DNA of 64,000 nt, taken from assembly GCA_007751475.1 (NCBI GenBank), contig CP036434.1:5833524-5897523 (forward strand), given 5' to 3'. Below, piece by piece: positions 34,981 to 43,734 of this stretch. The notes beneath the pieces are model-generated. The model saw only the letters and a program-made list of their open reading frames with translations, was not told the DNA's origin and did no database searches. Within the stretch, counting starts at the first letter, position 1. Every line of letters starts with the position of its first letter. Origin of the DNA: Saltatorellus ferox (GTDB lineage: Bacteria; Planctomycetota; UBA1135; GCA-002686595). A program made the position numbers and the translations under genes.

Positions 34981-37518
34981 ATGTTCGATCGCTTCACAGA
35001 TCGCGCCAAGAAGGTCATGAACCTCGCTCGCCAGGAGGCGCAGCGGTTCAACCACGAGTACCTCGGCACCGAGCACATCCTGCTCGGCCTCGTCCAGGAA
35101 GGTAGCGGTGTGGCCGCCAACGTCCTGAAGAACATGGGGATCGATCTGAACAAGATCCGCATGGAGGTCGAGAAGATCGTCAAGACCGGCCCCTCGATGG
35201 TGACGATGGGCCAGCTGCCCTTCACGCCGCGGGCCAAGAAGGTGCTGGAGCTTTCCATGGAGGAAGCCGGCAACCTCGGGCACAACTACATCGGCACCGA
35301 GCACCTGCTGCTCGGCCTCATCAAGGAGAACGAGGGCATCGCTGCCCAGGTGCTCCTGAACCTCGGCGTCAAGCTGGAGGACGTTCGCGAGGAGGTTCTC
35401 GACTTCCTCGGCGCCGACTCCGGTGACGAGGACGATGACGACACGACCGTGGGCGAGGAGAGCCCGAGCGGGCAAGCCTCGAACTCGAAGTCCAAGACCC
35501 CCGCCCTCGACAGCTTCGGCCGTGACCTCACCGAACTCGCCAGCGAAGGCAAGCTCGACGCGGTCATCGGGCGCGAGAACGAGATCGAGCGGGTCGTCCA
35601 GATCCTCTCCCGCCGCACGAAGAACAACCCCGTGCTCCTCGGGGAGCCGGGCGTGGGTAAGACGGCGATCGTCGAAGGTCTCGCCCAGCAGATCATCGAC
35701 AACACCGTGCCCGAGATTCTCCGGGGCAAGCGCATCGTCGTGCTCGACCTCGCGCTCATGGTGGCAGGCACCAAGTACCGCGGTCAGTTCGAGGAACGCA
35801 TCAAGGCCGTCATGACCGAGGTGCGACGCGTGAAGGACGTCGTCCTCTTCATCGACGAGCTGCATACGCTCGTGGGCGCAGGTGGTGCTGAAGGCGCGAT
35901 CGACGCTTCGAACGTGCTGAAGCCCGCGCTGAGCCGCGGAGAGATCCAGTGTATAGGCGCCACGACGCTCGACGAGTATCGCAAGCACATCGAGAAGGAC
36001 GGCGCGCTCGAGCGTCGCTTCCAGTCGGTGGCCGTCGAGCCGCCGACCCCCGAGCAGGCCGTCGCGATCCTCAAGGGACTGCGCGACCGCTACGAGGCGC
36101 ACCACCGCGTCACGTTCTCGGACGAGGCGCTGGAGATGGCGGTCGAGCTTTCGGTCCGCTACATCAACAACCGCTTCCTGCCGGACAAGGCCATCGACGT
36201 GATGGACGAGGCCGGAGCGCGCGTGCGGATCCGTTCGATGGTTCCGCCGCCCGACCTGCGCGAGATCAGCCAGCAGATCGACAAGCTGGACCTGGAGAAG
36301 GACGAGGCCGTCGCCGGCCAGGACTTCGAGCGCGCGGCTCAGCTGCGTGACCAGGCGTACCAGCTCAAGAAGAAGAAAGAGACGATCCAGGAAGAGTGGC
36401 GCTCCGAGCAGCAGGAGAAGGAAAGCGTCGGCGAGGTCGACGTGGACGTGATCCAGGAGACCGTGTCGAAGATGACCGGCATCCCGCTCACGCGACTCGA
36501 GAAAGCCGAGGCCGAACGACTCCTCCAGATGGAGGACGAGCTGGGCAAGATCGTCATCAACCAGGACGACGCCATCAAGGCGATCGCCCGGTCGGTGCGT
36601 CGCTCGCGCTCGGGTCTCAAGGATCCGCGCCGCCCCATGGGTACGTTCCTGTTCCTGGGCCCGTCCGGTGTCGGCAAGACCTACACCTGCAAGCAGCTCG
36701 CGAAGTTCATGTTCGGCGACGAAGACGCCGTCATCACCATGGACATGAGCGAGTACATGGAGAAGCACAACGCCTCCCGCCTCGTCGGCGCGCCTCCGGG
36801 CTACGTCGGCTACGAGGAGGGCGGCCAGCTGACCGAGAAGGTGCGTCGTCGCCCCTACGCGGTCGTGCTCCTCGACGAGATCGAGAAGGCTCACCCGGAC
36901 GTGTTCAACATGCTCCTCCAGATCATGGAAGAGGGCCGGTTGACCGACTCGTTCGGCCGCCACGTGGACTTCAAGAACGTCATCCTCATCATGACGAGCA
37001 ACCTTGGCTCGCACACGATGAAGGCGGGCTCCCAGCTCGGCTTCGGCCGCTTCGACCAGGCCTCGTCCGACCAGGGCGACCGCCGGAAGAAGATGAAGTC
37101 CGACGTGATGGTCGAGGTCGAGCGCCACTTCCGTCCCGAGTTCTTGAACCGAGTCGATGAAGCGATCGTCTTCAACCCGCTGACGAACGAGGACCTCAAG
37201 CGAATCGTTCACCTGCAGCTCGCGGAAGTCCGCGGCCGCCTGGCGGACCACGACATCACGATCGACCTCACGCCCGCCGCCTTCGAGTTCCTCATCCAGA
37301 AGGGGTTCCACGAGGACTACGGCGCGAGGCCGCTTCGCCGCGCCATCGAACGCTTCATCGAGGACCCGCTCGCCGAGCAGCTCCTTCGGGGCAAGTTCGA
37401 GGAGCAGAAGAAGGTCTGGATCGATCGCGACGACACGATGAACGACGGCGAGGGCGGCCTGGCCTTCCTCGACGAAGCCCCCATCGTGCGCGAGGCCATG
37501 AAGGCCGCGAACGACTGA
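34981..37518 (+). CDS. clpC: ClpC-type AAA+ unfoldase
   Basis: 845 residues with the complete ClpC layout: two ClpN repeats (1-145), first AAA+ module with Walker A GEPGVGKT (221-228), a middle domain with a UVR motif (FERAAQLRDQAYQLKKKKE), and the second AAA+ module with Walker A GPSGVGKT near 560 and PPGYVGYEEGG pore loop. It unfolds proteins for ClpP. ClpC in Gram-positives depends on adaptors such as MecA or McsB, and the adjacent mcsA points to such a system. It ends at a strong hairpin terminator. Confidence 0.96.
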   Translation: MFDRFTDRAKKVMNLARQEAQRFNHEYLGTEHILLGLVQEGSGVAANVLKNMGIDLNKIRMEVEKIVKTGPSMVTMGQLPFTPRAKKVLELSMEEAGNLGHNYIGTEHLLLGLIKENEGIAAQVLLNLGVKLEDVREEVLDFLGADSGDEDDDDTTVGEESPSGQASNSKSKTPALDSFGRDLTELASEGKLDAVIGRENEIERVVQILSRRTKNNPVLLGEPGVGKTAIVEGLAQQIIDNTVPEILRGKRIVVLDLALMVAGTKYRGQFEERIKAVMTEVRRVKDVVLFIDELHTLVGAGGAEGAIDASNVLKPALSRGEIQCIGATTLDEYRKHIEKDGALERRFQSVAVEPPTPEQAVAILKGLRDRYEAHHRVTFSDEALEMAVELSVRYINNRFLPDKAIDVMDEAGARVRIRSMVPPPDLREISQQIDKLDLEKDEAVAGQDFERAAQLRDQAYQLKKKKETIQEEWRSEQQEKESVGEVDVDVIQETVSKMTGIPLTRLEKAEAERLLQMEDELGKIVINQDDAIKAIARSVRRSRSGLKDPRRPMGTFLFLGPSGVGKTYTCKQLAKFMFGDEDAVITMDMSEYMEKHNASRLVGAPPGYVGYEEGGQLTEKVRRRPYAVVLLDEIEKAHPDVFNMLLQIMEEGRLTDSFGRHVDFKNVILIMTSNLGSHTMKAGSQLGFGRFDQASSDQGDRRKKMKSDVMVEVERHFRPEFLNRVDEAIVFNPLTNEDLKRIVHLQLAEVRGRLADHDITIDLTPAAFEFLIQKGFHEDYGARPLRRAIERFIEDPLAEQLLRGKFEEQKKVWIDRDDTMNDGEGGLAFLDEAPIVREAMKAAND

Positions 37519-37550
37519 TCAGGTCTTCGACAGCTCGACTGTTCCCAAAG

Positions 37551-37584
37551 ACGCCCCGGCATTCCGCAAGGAATGCCGGGGCGT
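37551..37584. terminator. Hairpin terminator after clpC
   Basis: A perfect 15-bp stem: 37551-37565 pairs with 37570-37584 around a gcaa tetraloop, followed on the plus strand by a modest pyrimidine tract (tctgctttcc). It lies between clpC and a convergent gene, so it may act on both. Confidence 0.85.
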
Positions 37585-37673
37585 TCTGCTTTCCGCCCCG
37601 CCAGAGACTCGGGCGTCGGGCGTCGGGCTTTCGACGCCCCCCCCACGCCCGCGCTCTGCGGAACAAGGAGCGA

Positions 37674-38072
37674 TCAGAAGGGATCTTCGCCCATGGCAGG
37701 AACGACGATCAGAACGAGGAAGACCGACAGCGCTGTCCCCGCGATGAACAGCGTCGGACGGAGCCAGCACTTTCGCCAGCCAAGCCAGGCCACGTAGGTC
37801 TCCACCATCGGGCCCGCGAAGTAGAGCAGGTTCGCGAGCACCGCGCCTTCCCCGATGAGGAAGAGCCCCCTCCCCCGATCGGGCGGAGGGTAGTGGAGCC
37901 AAAGCCCCAGGGTGAGCGCGCCGAGGATCGCGACGTAGAGGAGCCGCAGCTTCTCCCAGGCGAGGAACGTGGGGCGCGCCAGGGCGAGCAGGCCGGGGAG
38001 GGTATCGGGCTCAGCGACCGGCGCCGGGGAAGGTTTCTCTGGTAGGCGGACAGAAGGCTGCGCAGGGTCCAT
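37674..38072 (-). CDS. Small membrane protein, unknown function
   Basis: 132 residues with about three hydrophobic segments (LLYVAILGALTLGLWL, GEGAVLANLLYFAGPM, TLFIAGTALSVFLVLIVV) behind a Pro-rich cytoplasmic-like N-terminus. No family recognised. It is the last gene of a three-gene unit with the 38100 and EcsC-like genes, 27 bases apart. Confidence 0.65.
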   Translation of the reverse strand: MDPAQPSVRLPEKPSPAPVAEPDTLPGLLALARPTFLAWEKLRLLYVAILGALTLGLWLHYPPPDRGRGLFLIGEGAVLANLLYFAGPMVETYVAWLGWRKCWLRPTLFIAGTALSVFLVLIVVPAMGEDPF

Positions 38073-38099
38073 CCACCGAGGATAGCGAGCGATCCGCGC

Positions 38100-38696
38100 C
38101 TACGGGGTGATCTTCGCCGCCGACAAACGGAGCTCATCTTCCACGCAGCGTAGCTCTGCCAGCTGGTAGCGCTTCAGCATGTGGCGGACGAGGAACGAGT
38201 GGGAGGTCCGGGCCAGCTCCGGCAGGCGCAGGGACACGGTAGCCCCCGGCGTCGTGAGCTGGCGCACCAGGTTCGCGAGCGGCTTCGGGAGCTTCCACAG
38301 CGAGAGGATCCGCGGCACCGCGCCGAGACCGAGGGGCTTGCCGACCTCGAAGGAGATCGTGCTCGGGTCCGTGAGGCGCAGGTGGAGGATCTCGACATCG
38401 ATGACGGACCGCTGGAAGAACTGGATCACGCGGTGGAGATCGAGGTCCAGACGAACGCCGGCGCGGCCATCGCCGAACGAGACTTCCGTCGAGCGAAGGC
38501 CCGCGAAGCGGGTCAGCGGGCGACGGACGACCTGCGCTCCCGCAAGCGCTTCGGCCACCGCGCCGTGGAGCATCTCGGTCGCGAACTCCGACGACACGCG
38601 AAGCTCCAACGGCGGCGCGGGGCCGCGAACGACGAGCGCGCGCTCGTCAGGTTGGCGCTTGGCCGGCCCCGAGGGCGCGGGCTGGATCTCACCCAC
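38100..38696 (-). CDS. Conserved-looking hypothetical protein downstream of the EcsC-like gene
   Basis: 198 residues, no signal peptide or membrane segment. Alternating beta and helical prediction with strands such as LELRVSSEFATEMLHGAV, GVRLDLDLHRVIQFFQ and VDVEILHLRLTDPSTISFEV. No known motif. The ATG overlaps the stop of the EcsC-like gene by eight bases, so it is probably translationally coupled and functionally linked to it. Confidence 0.65.
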   Translation of the reverse strand: MGEIQPAPSGPAKRQPDERALVVRGPAPPLELRVSSEFATEMLHGAVAEALAGAQVVRRPLTRFAGLRSTEVSFGDGRAGVRLDLDLHRVIQFFQRSVIDVEILHLRLTDPSTISFEVGKPLGLGAVPRILSLWKLPKPLANLVRQLTTPGATVSLRLPELARTSHSFLVRHMLKRYQLAELRCVEDELRLSAAKITP

Positions 38697-39519
38697 TCTG
38701 CTTCTCCATTTCGGCGCGAACAGCGACCGTACCCCAGAGACGCTCCAGCCTGCGGATCATGAAGTGCCCGCGCGCAATGCACTGGAAGTGATCCATGAAG
38801 ATCGAGTTGATCGCGCCGCCCGTGACCGCGCCGATGACGGGCACGGCGGTGGCGGCGATCTTGGCCGACACCTGGACGCCGAAGCGCTCGGCGATCATGG
38901 CGACGAGTCGGACGAGGGCGGGCGCGCTGCGGCTCGCGAGCGCGGCCTCGGACGCGAGGTAGCTCGCCGCCTGGGAGACCGCCGAGGCCAGCGCCGCCCG
39001 CGTGGCGAAGTAGCCGGTCTCGGCCGCGTCGTCGGCGTGGCTGGTGCCCCCGAGCGCCAGGACCGACAGGCACTGCATGCGCACCTCCGGGTCGTCGAGC
39101 CGCTCGCCTTCTCCGCGGGCGATGTCCGCGATGCTCCGCAAGATGATGCTGGTGGAGATGGGCAGTTCGATGGCCAGAGCCGCCCAGCCGAACGCGCCGC
39201 CAGCGGCTCCCGCCGCGGACGCCGCCGCCATGTGCAGCCGCGGGCTCGGGGCCACGGCTGCGGAGACGTTGAGGGTCTTGAGCGCCGCCGAGAGAGCCTG
39301 GTCGAGCGCCTTCTGCGTGAGCTTGTGCACGCGGGCCGCGTTCTTGTCCCCCACCGCCCCGATGAGCGCCTCGATCGGCCCGCCGAGCAGATCCGCCAGT
39401 CGGGCCGCCAGGTGCGGGGATTCCAGGAGCAGCTTTGCCCTCACGATCTCCTGCACGGCGTCAGCAGGGAGCGCCACGTCAGCGCCAGCGTTCTCGTCGG
39501 GTTTAGCCATCTCGGGCAT
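38689..39519 (-). CDS. EcsC family protein
   Basis: 276 residues, mostly helical with hydrophobic central helices (LHMAAASAAGAAGGAFGWAA, IELPISTSIILRSIADIARG, ATAVPVIGAVTGGAINSIFM) that fit EcsC. Members occur near ABC transporters or membrane lipid functions in Bacillus and others; the biochemical role is not settled. It is the first gene of a three-gene unit, divergent from the leu operon. Confidence 0.8.
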   Translation of the reverse strand: MPEMAKPDENAGADVALPADAVQEIVRAKLLLESPHLAARLADLLGGPIEALIGAVGDKNAARVHKLTQKALDQALSAALKTLNVSAAVAPSPRLHMAAASAAGAAGGAFGWAALAIELPISTSIILRSIADIARGEGERLDDPEVRMQCLSVLALGGTSHADDAAETGYFATRAALASAVSQAASYLASEAALASRSAPALVRLVAMIAERFGVQVSAKIAATAVPVIGAVTGGAINSIFMDHFQCIARGHFMIRRLERLWGTVAVRAEMEKQSG

Positions 39520-39611
39520 CGTAGTAGGTGCCGGATGTGCGAGGCTCCACCCCCGGCTTTTTTGGAATGTGCTTGGGCAGTTCTCCGAACACGCGATACC
39601 GTCCCGAAGCG

Positions 39612-39710
39612 ATGACCACTGCCCACGACCTCCGACTCAAGAGCCTCGCGCTACTTTCCGGGTCGGCTCTTCACTTGAGCCGCCCGGGGATCCTGAGTCG
39701 ATTGGCGTAG
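39612..39710 (+). CDS. leuL: Leucine-rich leader peptide of the leu operon
   Basis: A 32-codon frame (ATG 39612, TAG 39708) with nine leucines, including adjacent Leu14-Leu15 written CTA-CTT (39651-39656); CTA is a codon little used in such a GC-rich genome. It begins MTTAHDLRLKSLALLS and ends ILSRLA. Immediately downstream is an intrinsic terminator before leuA. No strong Shine-Dalgarno sequence precedes the ATG. The amino-acid bias, the position and the folding of the following RNA (see attenuator) support a regulatory leader peptide that senses charged tRNA-Leu. I call it from context; no homologous peptide is claimed. Confidence 0.72.
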   Translation: MTTAHDLRLKSLALLSGSALHLSRPGILSRLA

Positions 39711-39744
39711 CGCAGCACCGCAACGCACAAGAGGCCAGCGGCTC
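39664..39744 (+). promoter_or_regulatory. Attenuator RNA: competing hairpin and antiterminator of the leu operon
   Basis: Segment 1 CGGCTC (39664-39669) pairs with segment 2 GAGCCG (39677-39682) in a hairpin inside the leader peptide frame. Segment 2 extended, GAGCCGC (39677-39683), can instead pair with segment 3 GCGGCTC (39738-39744), which is the left arm of the terminator; segments 1 and 3 carry the same hexamer and compete for segment 2. A ribosome stalled at Leu14-Leu15 (39651-39656) would cover segment 1, freeing segment 2 to disrupt the terminator. This is the 1:2/2:3/3:4 arrangement of classical amino-acid attenuators, built from perfect complementarity. Confidence 0.7.
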
Positions 39745-39770
39745 CCCTTCGGGAGCTGCTGGCCTTTTTT
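39732..39770 (+). terminator. Intrinsic terminator in the leu leader
   Basis: Stem ggccagc-g-gctccc (39733-39746) with gggagc-t-gctggcc (39751-39764), one central G-T, loop cttc, followed by six T (39765-39770). It lies 55 bases before the leuA start and after the leader peptide stop, so it would end transcription before the structural genes unless disrupted. Confidence 0.88.
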
Positions 39771-39824
39771 CATGGCCACTCCCGATCGGTCTTCCGGCCT
39801 CGCTACTCCCCCAGAGAGACAGCG

Positions 39825-41381
39825 ATGGAACCCATCAAGATTTTCGACACGACGCTGCGCGACGGCGAGCAGGCCCCCGGCTTCACCATGCGGATGGGCG
39901 AGAAGCTCCAGCTCGCGAAGGCGCTCGCTTCGATGGGCGTGGACGTCATCGAGGCCGGGTTCCCCGCTGCTTCGCCCGACGACTTCCGAGCGGTCCAGAC
40001 CATCGCCGACGGCGTCGCCGGGCCCACGATCGCAGCGCTGGCGCGATGCCATTCGAGCGATATCGACGCGGCGAGGGACGCGCTCGCGAACTGCAAGAAG
40101 CCGCGTATTCACGTCTTCCTCGCCACCAGCGCGATTCACCGCGAGCACAAGCTGAAGCTCGCCAAGGACGAGATCCTGACTCGCACCCGGATCGGCGTCG
40201 CCCGAGCCCGCTCGTACTGCGCCGACGTCGAGTTCTCGCCCGAGGACGCGTCGCGCACCGAGCGTGACTTCCTCGGCCAGGTCATCGACGAGGCGATCCG
40301 CGCGGGCGCCACGACCATCAACATCCCGGATACCGTCGGCTACACGACGCCCCAGGAGTTCGAAGACCTCTTCCGCTGGATCGGGGAGCACGTACCCGGC
40401 GCCCGCGAGATTACGCTGAGCGCCCACTGCCACGACGACCTCGGGCTCGCCGTCGCCAACTCGCTGGCCGCGATCCGCGGCGGCGCTCGCCAGGTGGAGT
40501 GCACGCTGAACGGCATCGGCGAGCGCGCGGGCAACGCCGCTCTGGAAGAGATCGTGATGGCGCTCAACGTCCGTCCGGAGGAGTACGGCGTCACGAGCGC
40601 GATCGACACGAAGCGGCTCGTCGCCGCCAGCCGACTGCTCTCGCGAATCACCGGCATCCCGGTCCCGCCGAACAAGGCGATCGTGGGCAAGAACGCCTTC
40701 GCCCACGAGGCGGGCATCCACCAGCACGGAATGCTGGAGCACGCGTCCACCTACGAGATCATGACGCCGGAGTCCGTCGGCTTCGACGGCGAGCGCTTCG
40801 TTCTCGGCAAGCACAGCGGACGTCACGCGCTCAAGAGTCGTCTGAACGAGCTGGGCCACGGGGTCGCGGACGAGGACTTCGACGCCGTGTTCGCCGCGTT
40901 CAAGGAACTGGCCGACCGCAAGCGGGAGATCCTCGATGCGGACCTCGAGGTCCTCGTGGTCTCGAACGCGAGCGGCGCGACCGGCCCCTGGACCCTCTTG
41001 AGCTTCCATACCAGCAGCGGGACGGGCCGACTCTCGACCTCCACCGTCAGCCTCACCCACGAGACGGCGCCCGAGGTCGACGAAGCGGCCACCGGCGATG
41101 GCCCGGTCGACGCCACGTTCCGCGCGCTGATGCGTGCCACGCAGCAGACCAGCGGAGCGCTCACCGATTTCCACGTGGCCAGCGTGACGCTCGGCGAGGA
41201 CGCCCAGGGCCAGGTCACGGTCGACTGCGAGCGCGGCGGCCGCACCTATCGCGGCGTCGGCTACAGCACCGACATCGTCGAGGCGAGCGCGCATGCGATC
41301 CTCGATGTGATCAACCAGTGGGAGCGCGCCTCGGTGACGGCCCCCGAGCAGGGCATGGCGACGGCGGGAGAGACTCACTAG
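39825..41381 (+). CDS. leuA: 2-isopropylmalate synthase
   Basis: 518 residues. It condenses acetyl-CoA with 2-oxoisovalerate, the first committed step to leucine. TIM-barrel motifs are DTTLRDGEQAPGFTM at the N-terminus and HCHDDLGLAVANS with ECTLNGIGERAGNAALE. The C-terminal LeuA regulatory domain (from about residue 385) is present, so leucine feedback inhibition is likely in addition to the upstream attenuator. First of five overlapping genes; its TAG shares one base with the GTG of ilvE. Confidence 0.97.
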   Translation: MEPIKIFDTTLRDGEQAPGFTMRMGEKLQLAKALASMGVDVIEAGFPAASPDDFRAVQTIADGVAGPTIAALARCHSSDIDAARDALANCKKPRIHVFLATSAIHREHKLKLAKDEILTRTRIGVARARSYCADVEFSPEDASRTERDFLGQVIDEAIRAGATTINIPDTVGYTTPQEFEDLFRWIGEHVPGAREITLSAHCHDDLGLAVANSLAAIRGGARQVECTLNGIGERAGNAALEEIVMALNVRPEEYGVTSAIDTKRLVAASRLLSRITGIPVPPNKAIVGKNAFAHEAGIHQHGMLEHASTYEIMTPESVGFDGERFVLGKHSGRHALKSRLNELGHGVADEDFDAVFAAFKELADRKREILDADLEVLVVSNASGATGPWTLLSFHTSSGTGRLSTSTVSLTHETAPEVDEAATGDGPVDATFRALMRATQQTSGALTDFHVASVTLGEDAQGQVTVDCERGGRTYRGVGYSTDIVEASAHAILDVINQWERASVTAPEQGMATAGETH

Positions 41382-42319
41382 TGGGTATTCAGGCCACCGA
41401 GCGCATCTGGATGGACGGCGAGATCGTGCCGTGGGAGAGCGCCACCGTCCACGTCATGACCCATGCACTTCACTACGGATCTTCGGTCTTCGAGGGCATT
41501 CGCGCGTACAGCACCGACGCGGGCCCGTGCTTCTTCCCGCTCGAGGCGCACGTCGATCGTTTCTTCGACTCGGCCGCGATCTATCGCATGCAGCTCCCCT
41601 TCGATCGGAGCGAGATGAGGAACGCCTGCCACGCGGTCGTCCGCGAGAATCGCCTGGAGGCCGCGTACGTGCGGCCGCTTGCCTTCCACGGGTACGGCCA
41701 GATCGGGCTGAATCCCGGCACCGCCCCTGCGCGCGTCGTGGTCGCGGCGGTGCCGTGGGGCTCCATGCACGGTAAAGCCGCCATCGAGCACGGCATCGAC
41801 GCCTGCGTTTCCTCCTGGCAGCGCATCGCGCCGAACACGATTCCTGTGCTGGCCAAGGCGGGCGGCAACTACCTCTCGGGCCAGCTCATTCACATGGAGG
41901 CCTTGCGCAACGGCTACCACGAGGGCATCGCGCTCGGGCCGGACGGAACCGTCAGCGAGGGCGCCGGGGAGAACCTGTTCGTCGTCAAGAACGGCGTGAT
42001 TCGAACGCCGCGCGTGAGCGGCTCGCTTCTCGCGGGCATCACGCGCGACGCGGTCATTCAGCTGGGGGCAGACCTAGGGTGTAAGATCGAGGAGGCCACG
42101 ATTCCGCGCGAGACGCTGTACACCGCGGACGAGGTCTTCATGACCGGCACGGCGGCCGAGATCACGCCCGTACGTTCCGTCGATCGCGCACCGATCGGAA
42201 CCGGACGCCCCGGGCCGATCACGCAGCGAATCCAGCAGGCTTTCTTCGGCCTGTTCGAAGGCACCACGCCCGACCGTCACGGCTGGCTCGAGACGGTCCA
42301 CGCGGAGGTCGCGGTATGA
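41381..42319 (+). CDS. ilvE: Branched-chain amino acid aminotransferase
   Basis: 312 residues starting at GTG 41381, overlapping the leuA stop by one base. Fold-type IV aminotransferase with the PLP lysine Lys159 in TIPVLAKAGGNYLSG, ALHYGSSVFEGIRAY near the N-terminus, and EGAGENLFVVK ... TPRVSGSLLAGITRD. It catalyses the last step of leucine, isoleucine and valine synthesis. Its placement inside the leu operon puts the whole route from 2-oxoisovalerate to leucine under one control. Confidence 0.95.
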   Translation: MGIQATERIWMDGEIVPWESATVHVMTHALHYGSSVFEGIRAYSTDAGPCFFPLEAHVDRFFDSAAIYRMQLPFDRSEMRNACHAVVRENRLEAAYVRPLAFHGYGQIGLNPGTAPARVVVAAVPWGSMHGKAAIEHGIDACVSSWQRIAPNTIPVLAKAGGNYLSGQLIHMEALRNGYHEGIALGPDGTVSEGAGENLFVVKNGVIRTPRVSGSLLAGITRDAVIQLGADLGCKIEEATIPRETLYTADEVFMTGTAAEITPVRSVDRAPIGTGRPGPITQRIQQAFFGLFEGTTPDRHGWLETVHAEVAV

Positions 42320-43734
42320 GTTCCCCCACCACGCTCTTCCAGAAGATCTGGGACCGGCACGTCATTCCCCGGGCAGAGTCGACCCACCCCGACCTGCTCT
42401 ATGTCGACCTGCACCTGATCCACGAGGTCACGTCTCCGCAGGCCTTCGCCGCACTCGATGCGCGCGGGCTGCGCGTGCGGCGTCCCGATCGAACGCTCGC
42501 CACGATGGACCACTCGACGCCGACGAAGGCGATCGATTCCGCCGGTGGCTGGGAGCACGTGAGCCCGACCGTCTGGCACCAGCTCGATACCCTGCGCCGC
42601 AACTGCGAGAAGCACGGCATCGAGCTCCTCGGGCCCGGCGACTCGCGGCGCGGCATCGTCCACGTGATCGGACCGGAGCTGGGACGGACGCTGCCCGGCT
42701 CCACGATCGTTTGCGGTGACAGCCACACGTCGACCCACGGCGCGTTCGGAGCGCTCGCGTTCGGCATCGGGACCACCGAAGTGGGTCACGTTCTGGCCAC
42801 GCAGGTGTTGATGCAGCGAAGGCCACGCACGCTGCGCGTGCGCTTCGAGGGCCGGCCCCCTGCGGACACTTCGGCCAAGGACCTCGCGCTGTTCATGATC
42901 TCGCGCCTCGGCGTCGAGGGCGGCACGGGGCATGTGATCGAGTATCAAGGCGAAGCGGTCCGCGCGCTCTCGATGGAAGGCCGGATGACGCTGTGCAACA
43001 TGTCGATCGAAGCCGGCGCTCGAGCGGGCATGATCGCGCCGGACGAGACCACGTTCGAGTACCTGCGCGGACGCGGAGACCTGCCGGACGGCGACGCCTT
43101 CGACCTGCTCTGCGAGGGCTGGCGGGCGCTCCGCTCGGACCCGGACGCGACGTTCGATCGGGAGATCACGATCGACTGCCGCGGGCTTCGGCCGATGCTG
43201 ACCTGGGGCGTCCAGCCTGCCCAGGCCGTCGCCGTCGACGAGCCGCTGCCCGCACTGGATGAGGGGAACCGCGCGGCCTACCGCTACGCACGGCACGACC
43301 CGGGGCGTCCGCTCCTGGGCTCCAGCATCGACGTCGTCTTCGTGGGAAGCTGCACGAACGGGCGCCTGGAGGACCTCCAGGCGGCTGCCGACGTGCTCCG
43401 CGGCCGGAGAGTGGCCCCCTCGGTCCGCATGCTGGTCGTCCCCGGGTCCGAGGCCGTCAAGCGAGAGGCCGAGGCCCGCGGGCTCGACCGCGTCTTCCGG
43501 GCCGCGGGCGCCGAGTGGCGCGAACCGGGGTGCTCCATGTGCATTGCCATGAACGGGGACCTCGTGGGGGACGGCCAGCTCGCCGTCAGCACCAGTAATC
43601 GCAACTTCGCGGGTCGCCAGGGCCCGGGTTCGCGCACACTGCTCGCCAGTCCTCTCACCGCCGCCGCCTGCGCGATCGCCGGTGAGGTGGTCGATCCGAC
43701 TGCTTTCCTTCAGCCCGAAACCGTCTCTACATGA
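42316..43734 (+). CDS. leuC: 3-isopropylmalate dehydratase large subunit
   Basis: 472 residues, overlapping ilvE by four bases (ATGA). Aconitase-type [4Fe-4S] enzyme: the cluster cysteines lie in VGSCTNGRLEDL and in EPGCSMCIAMN. The N-terminal region has the expected YVDLHLIHEVTSPQAF and DHSTPT. Isomerises 2- to 3-isopropylmalate together with LeuD, whose gene overlaps it by four bases. Confidence 0.97.
   Translation: MSSPTTLFQKIWDRHVIPRAESTHPDLLYVDLHLIHEVTSPQAFAALDARGLRVRRPDRTLATMDHSTPTKAIDSAGGWEHVSPTVWHQLDTLRRNCEKHGIELLGPGDSRRGIVHVIGPELGRTLPGSTIVCGDSHTSTHGAFGALAFGIGTTEVGHVLATQVLMQRRPRTLRVRFEGRPPADTSAKDLALFMISRLGVEGGTGHVIEYQGEAVRALSMEGRMTLCNMSIEAGARAGMIAPDETTFEYLRGRGDLPDGDAFDLLCEGWRALRSDPDATFDREITIDCRGLRPMLTWGVQPAQAVAVDEPLPALDEGNRAAYRYARHDPGRPLLGSSIDVVFVGSCTNGRLEDLQAAADVLRGRRVAPSVRMLVVPGSEAVKREAEARGLDRVFRAAGAEWREPGCSMCIAMNGDLVGDGQLAVSTSNRNFAGRQGPGSRTLLASPLTAAACAIAGEVVDPTAFLQPETVST

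Noticed and set aside
39573..39600. Sigma-70 type promoter TTGGGC with GATACC before the leader
   Set aside because: Only half of each consensus matches, and the spacing is 16; too weak to list as a feature.
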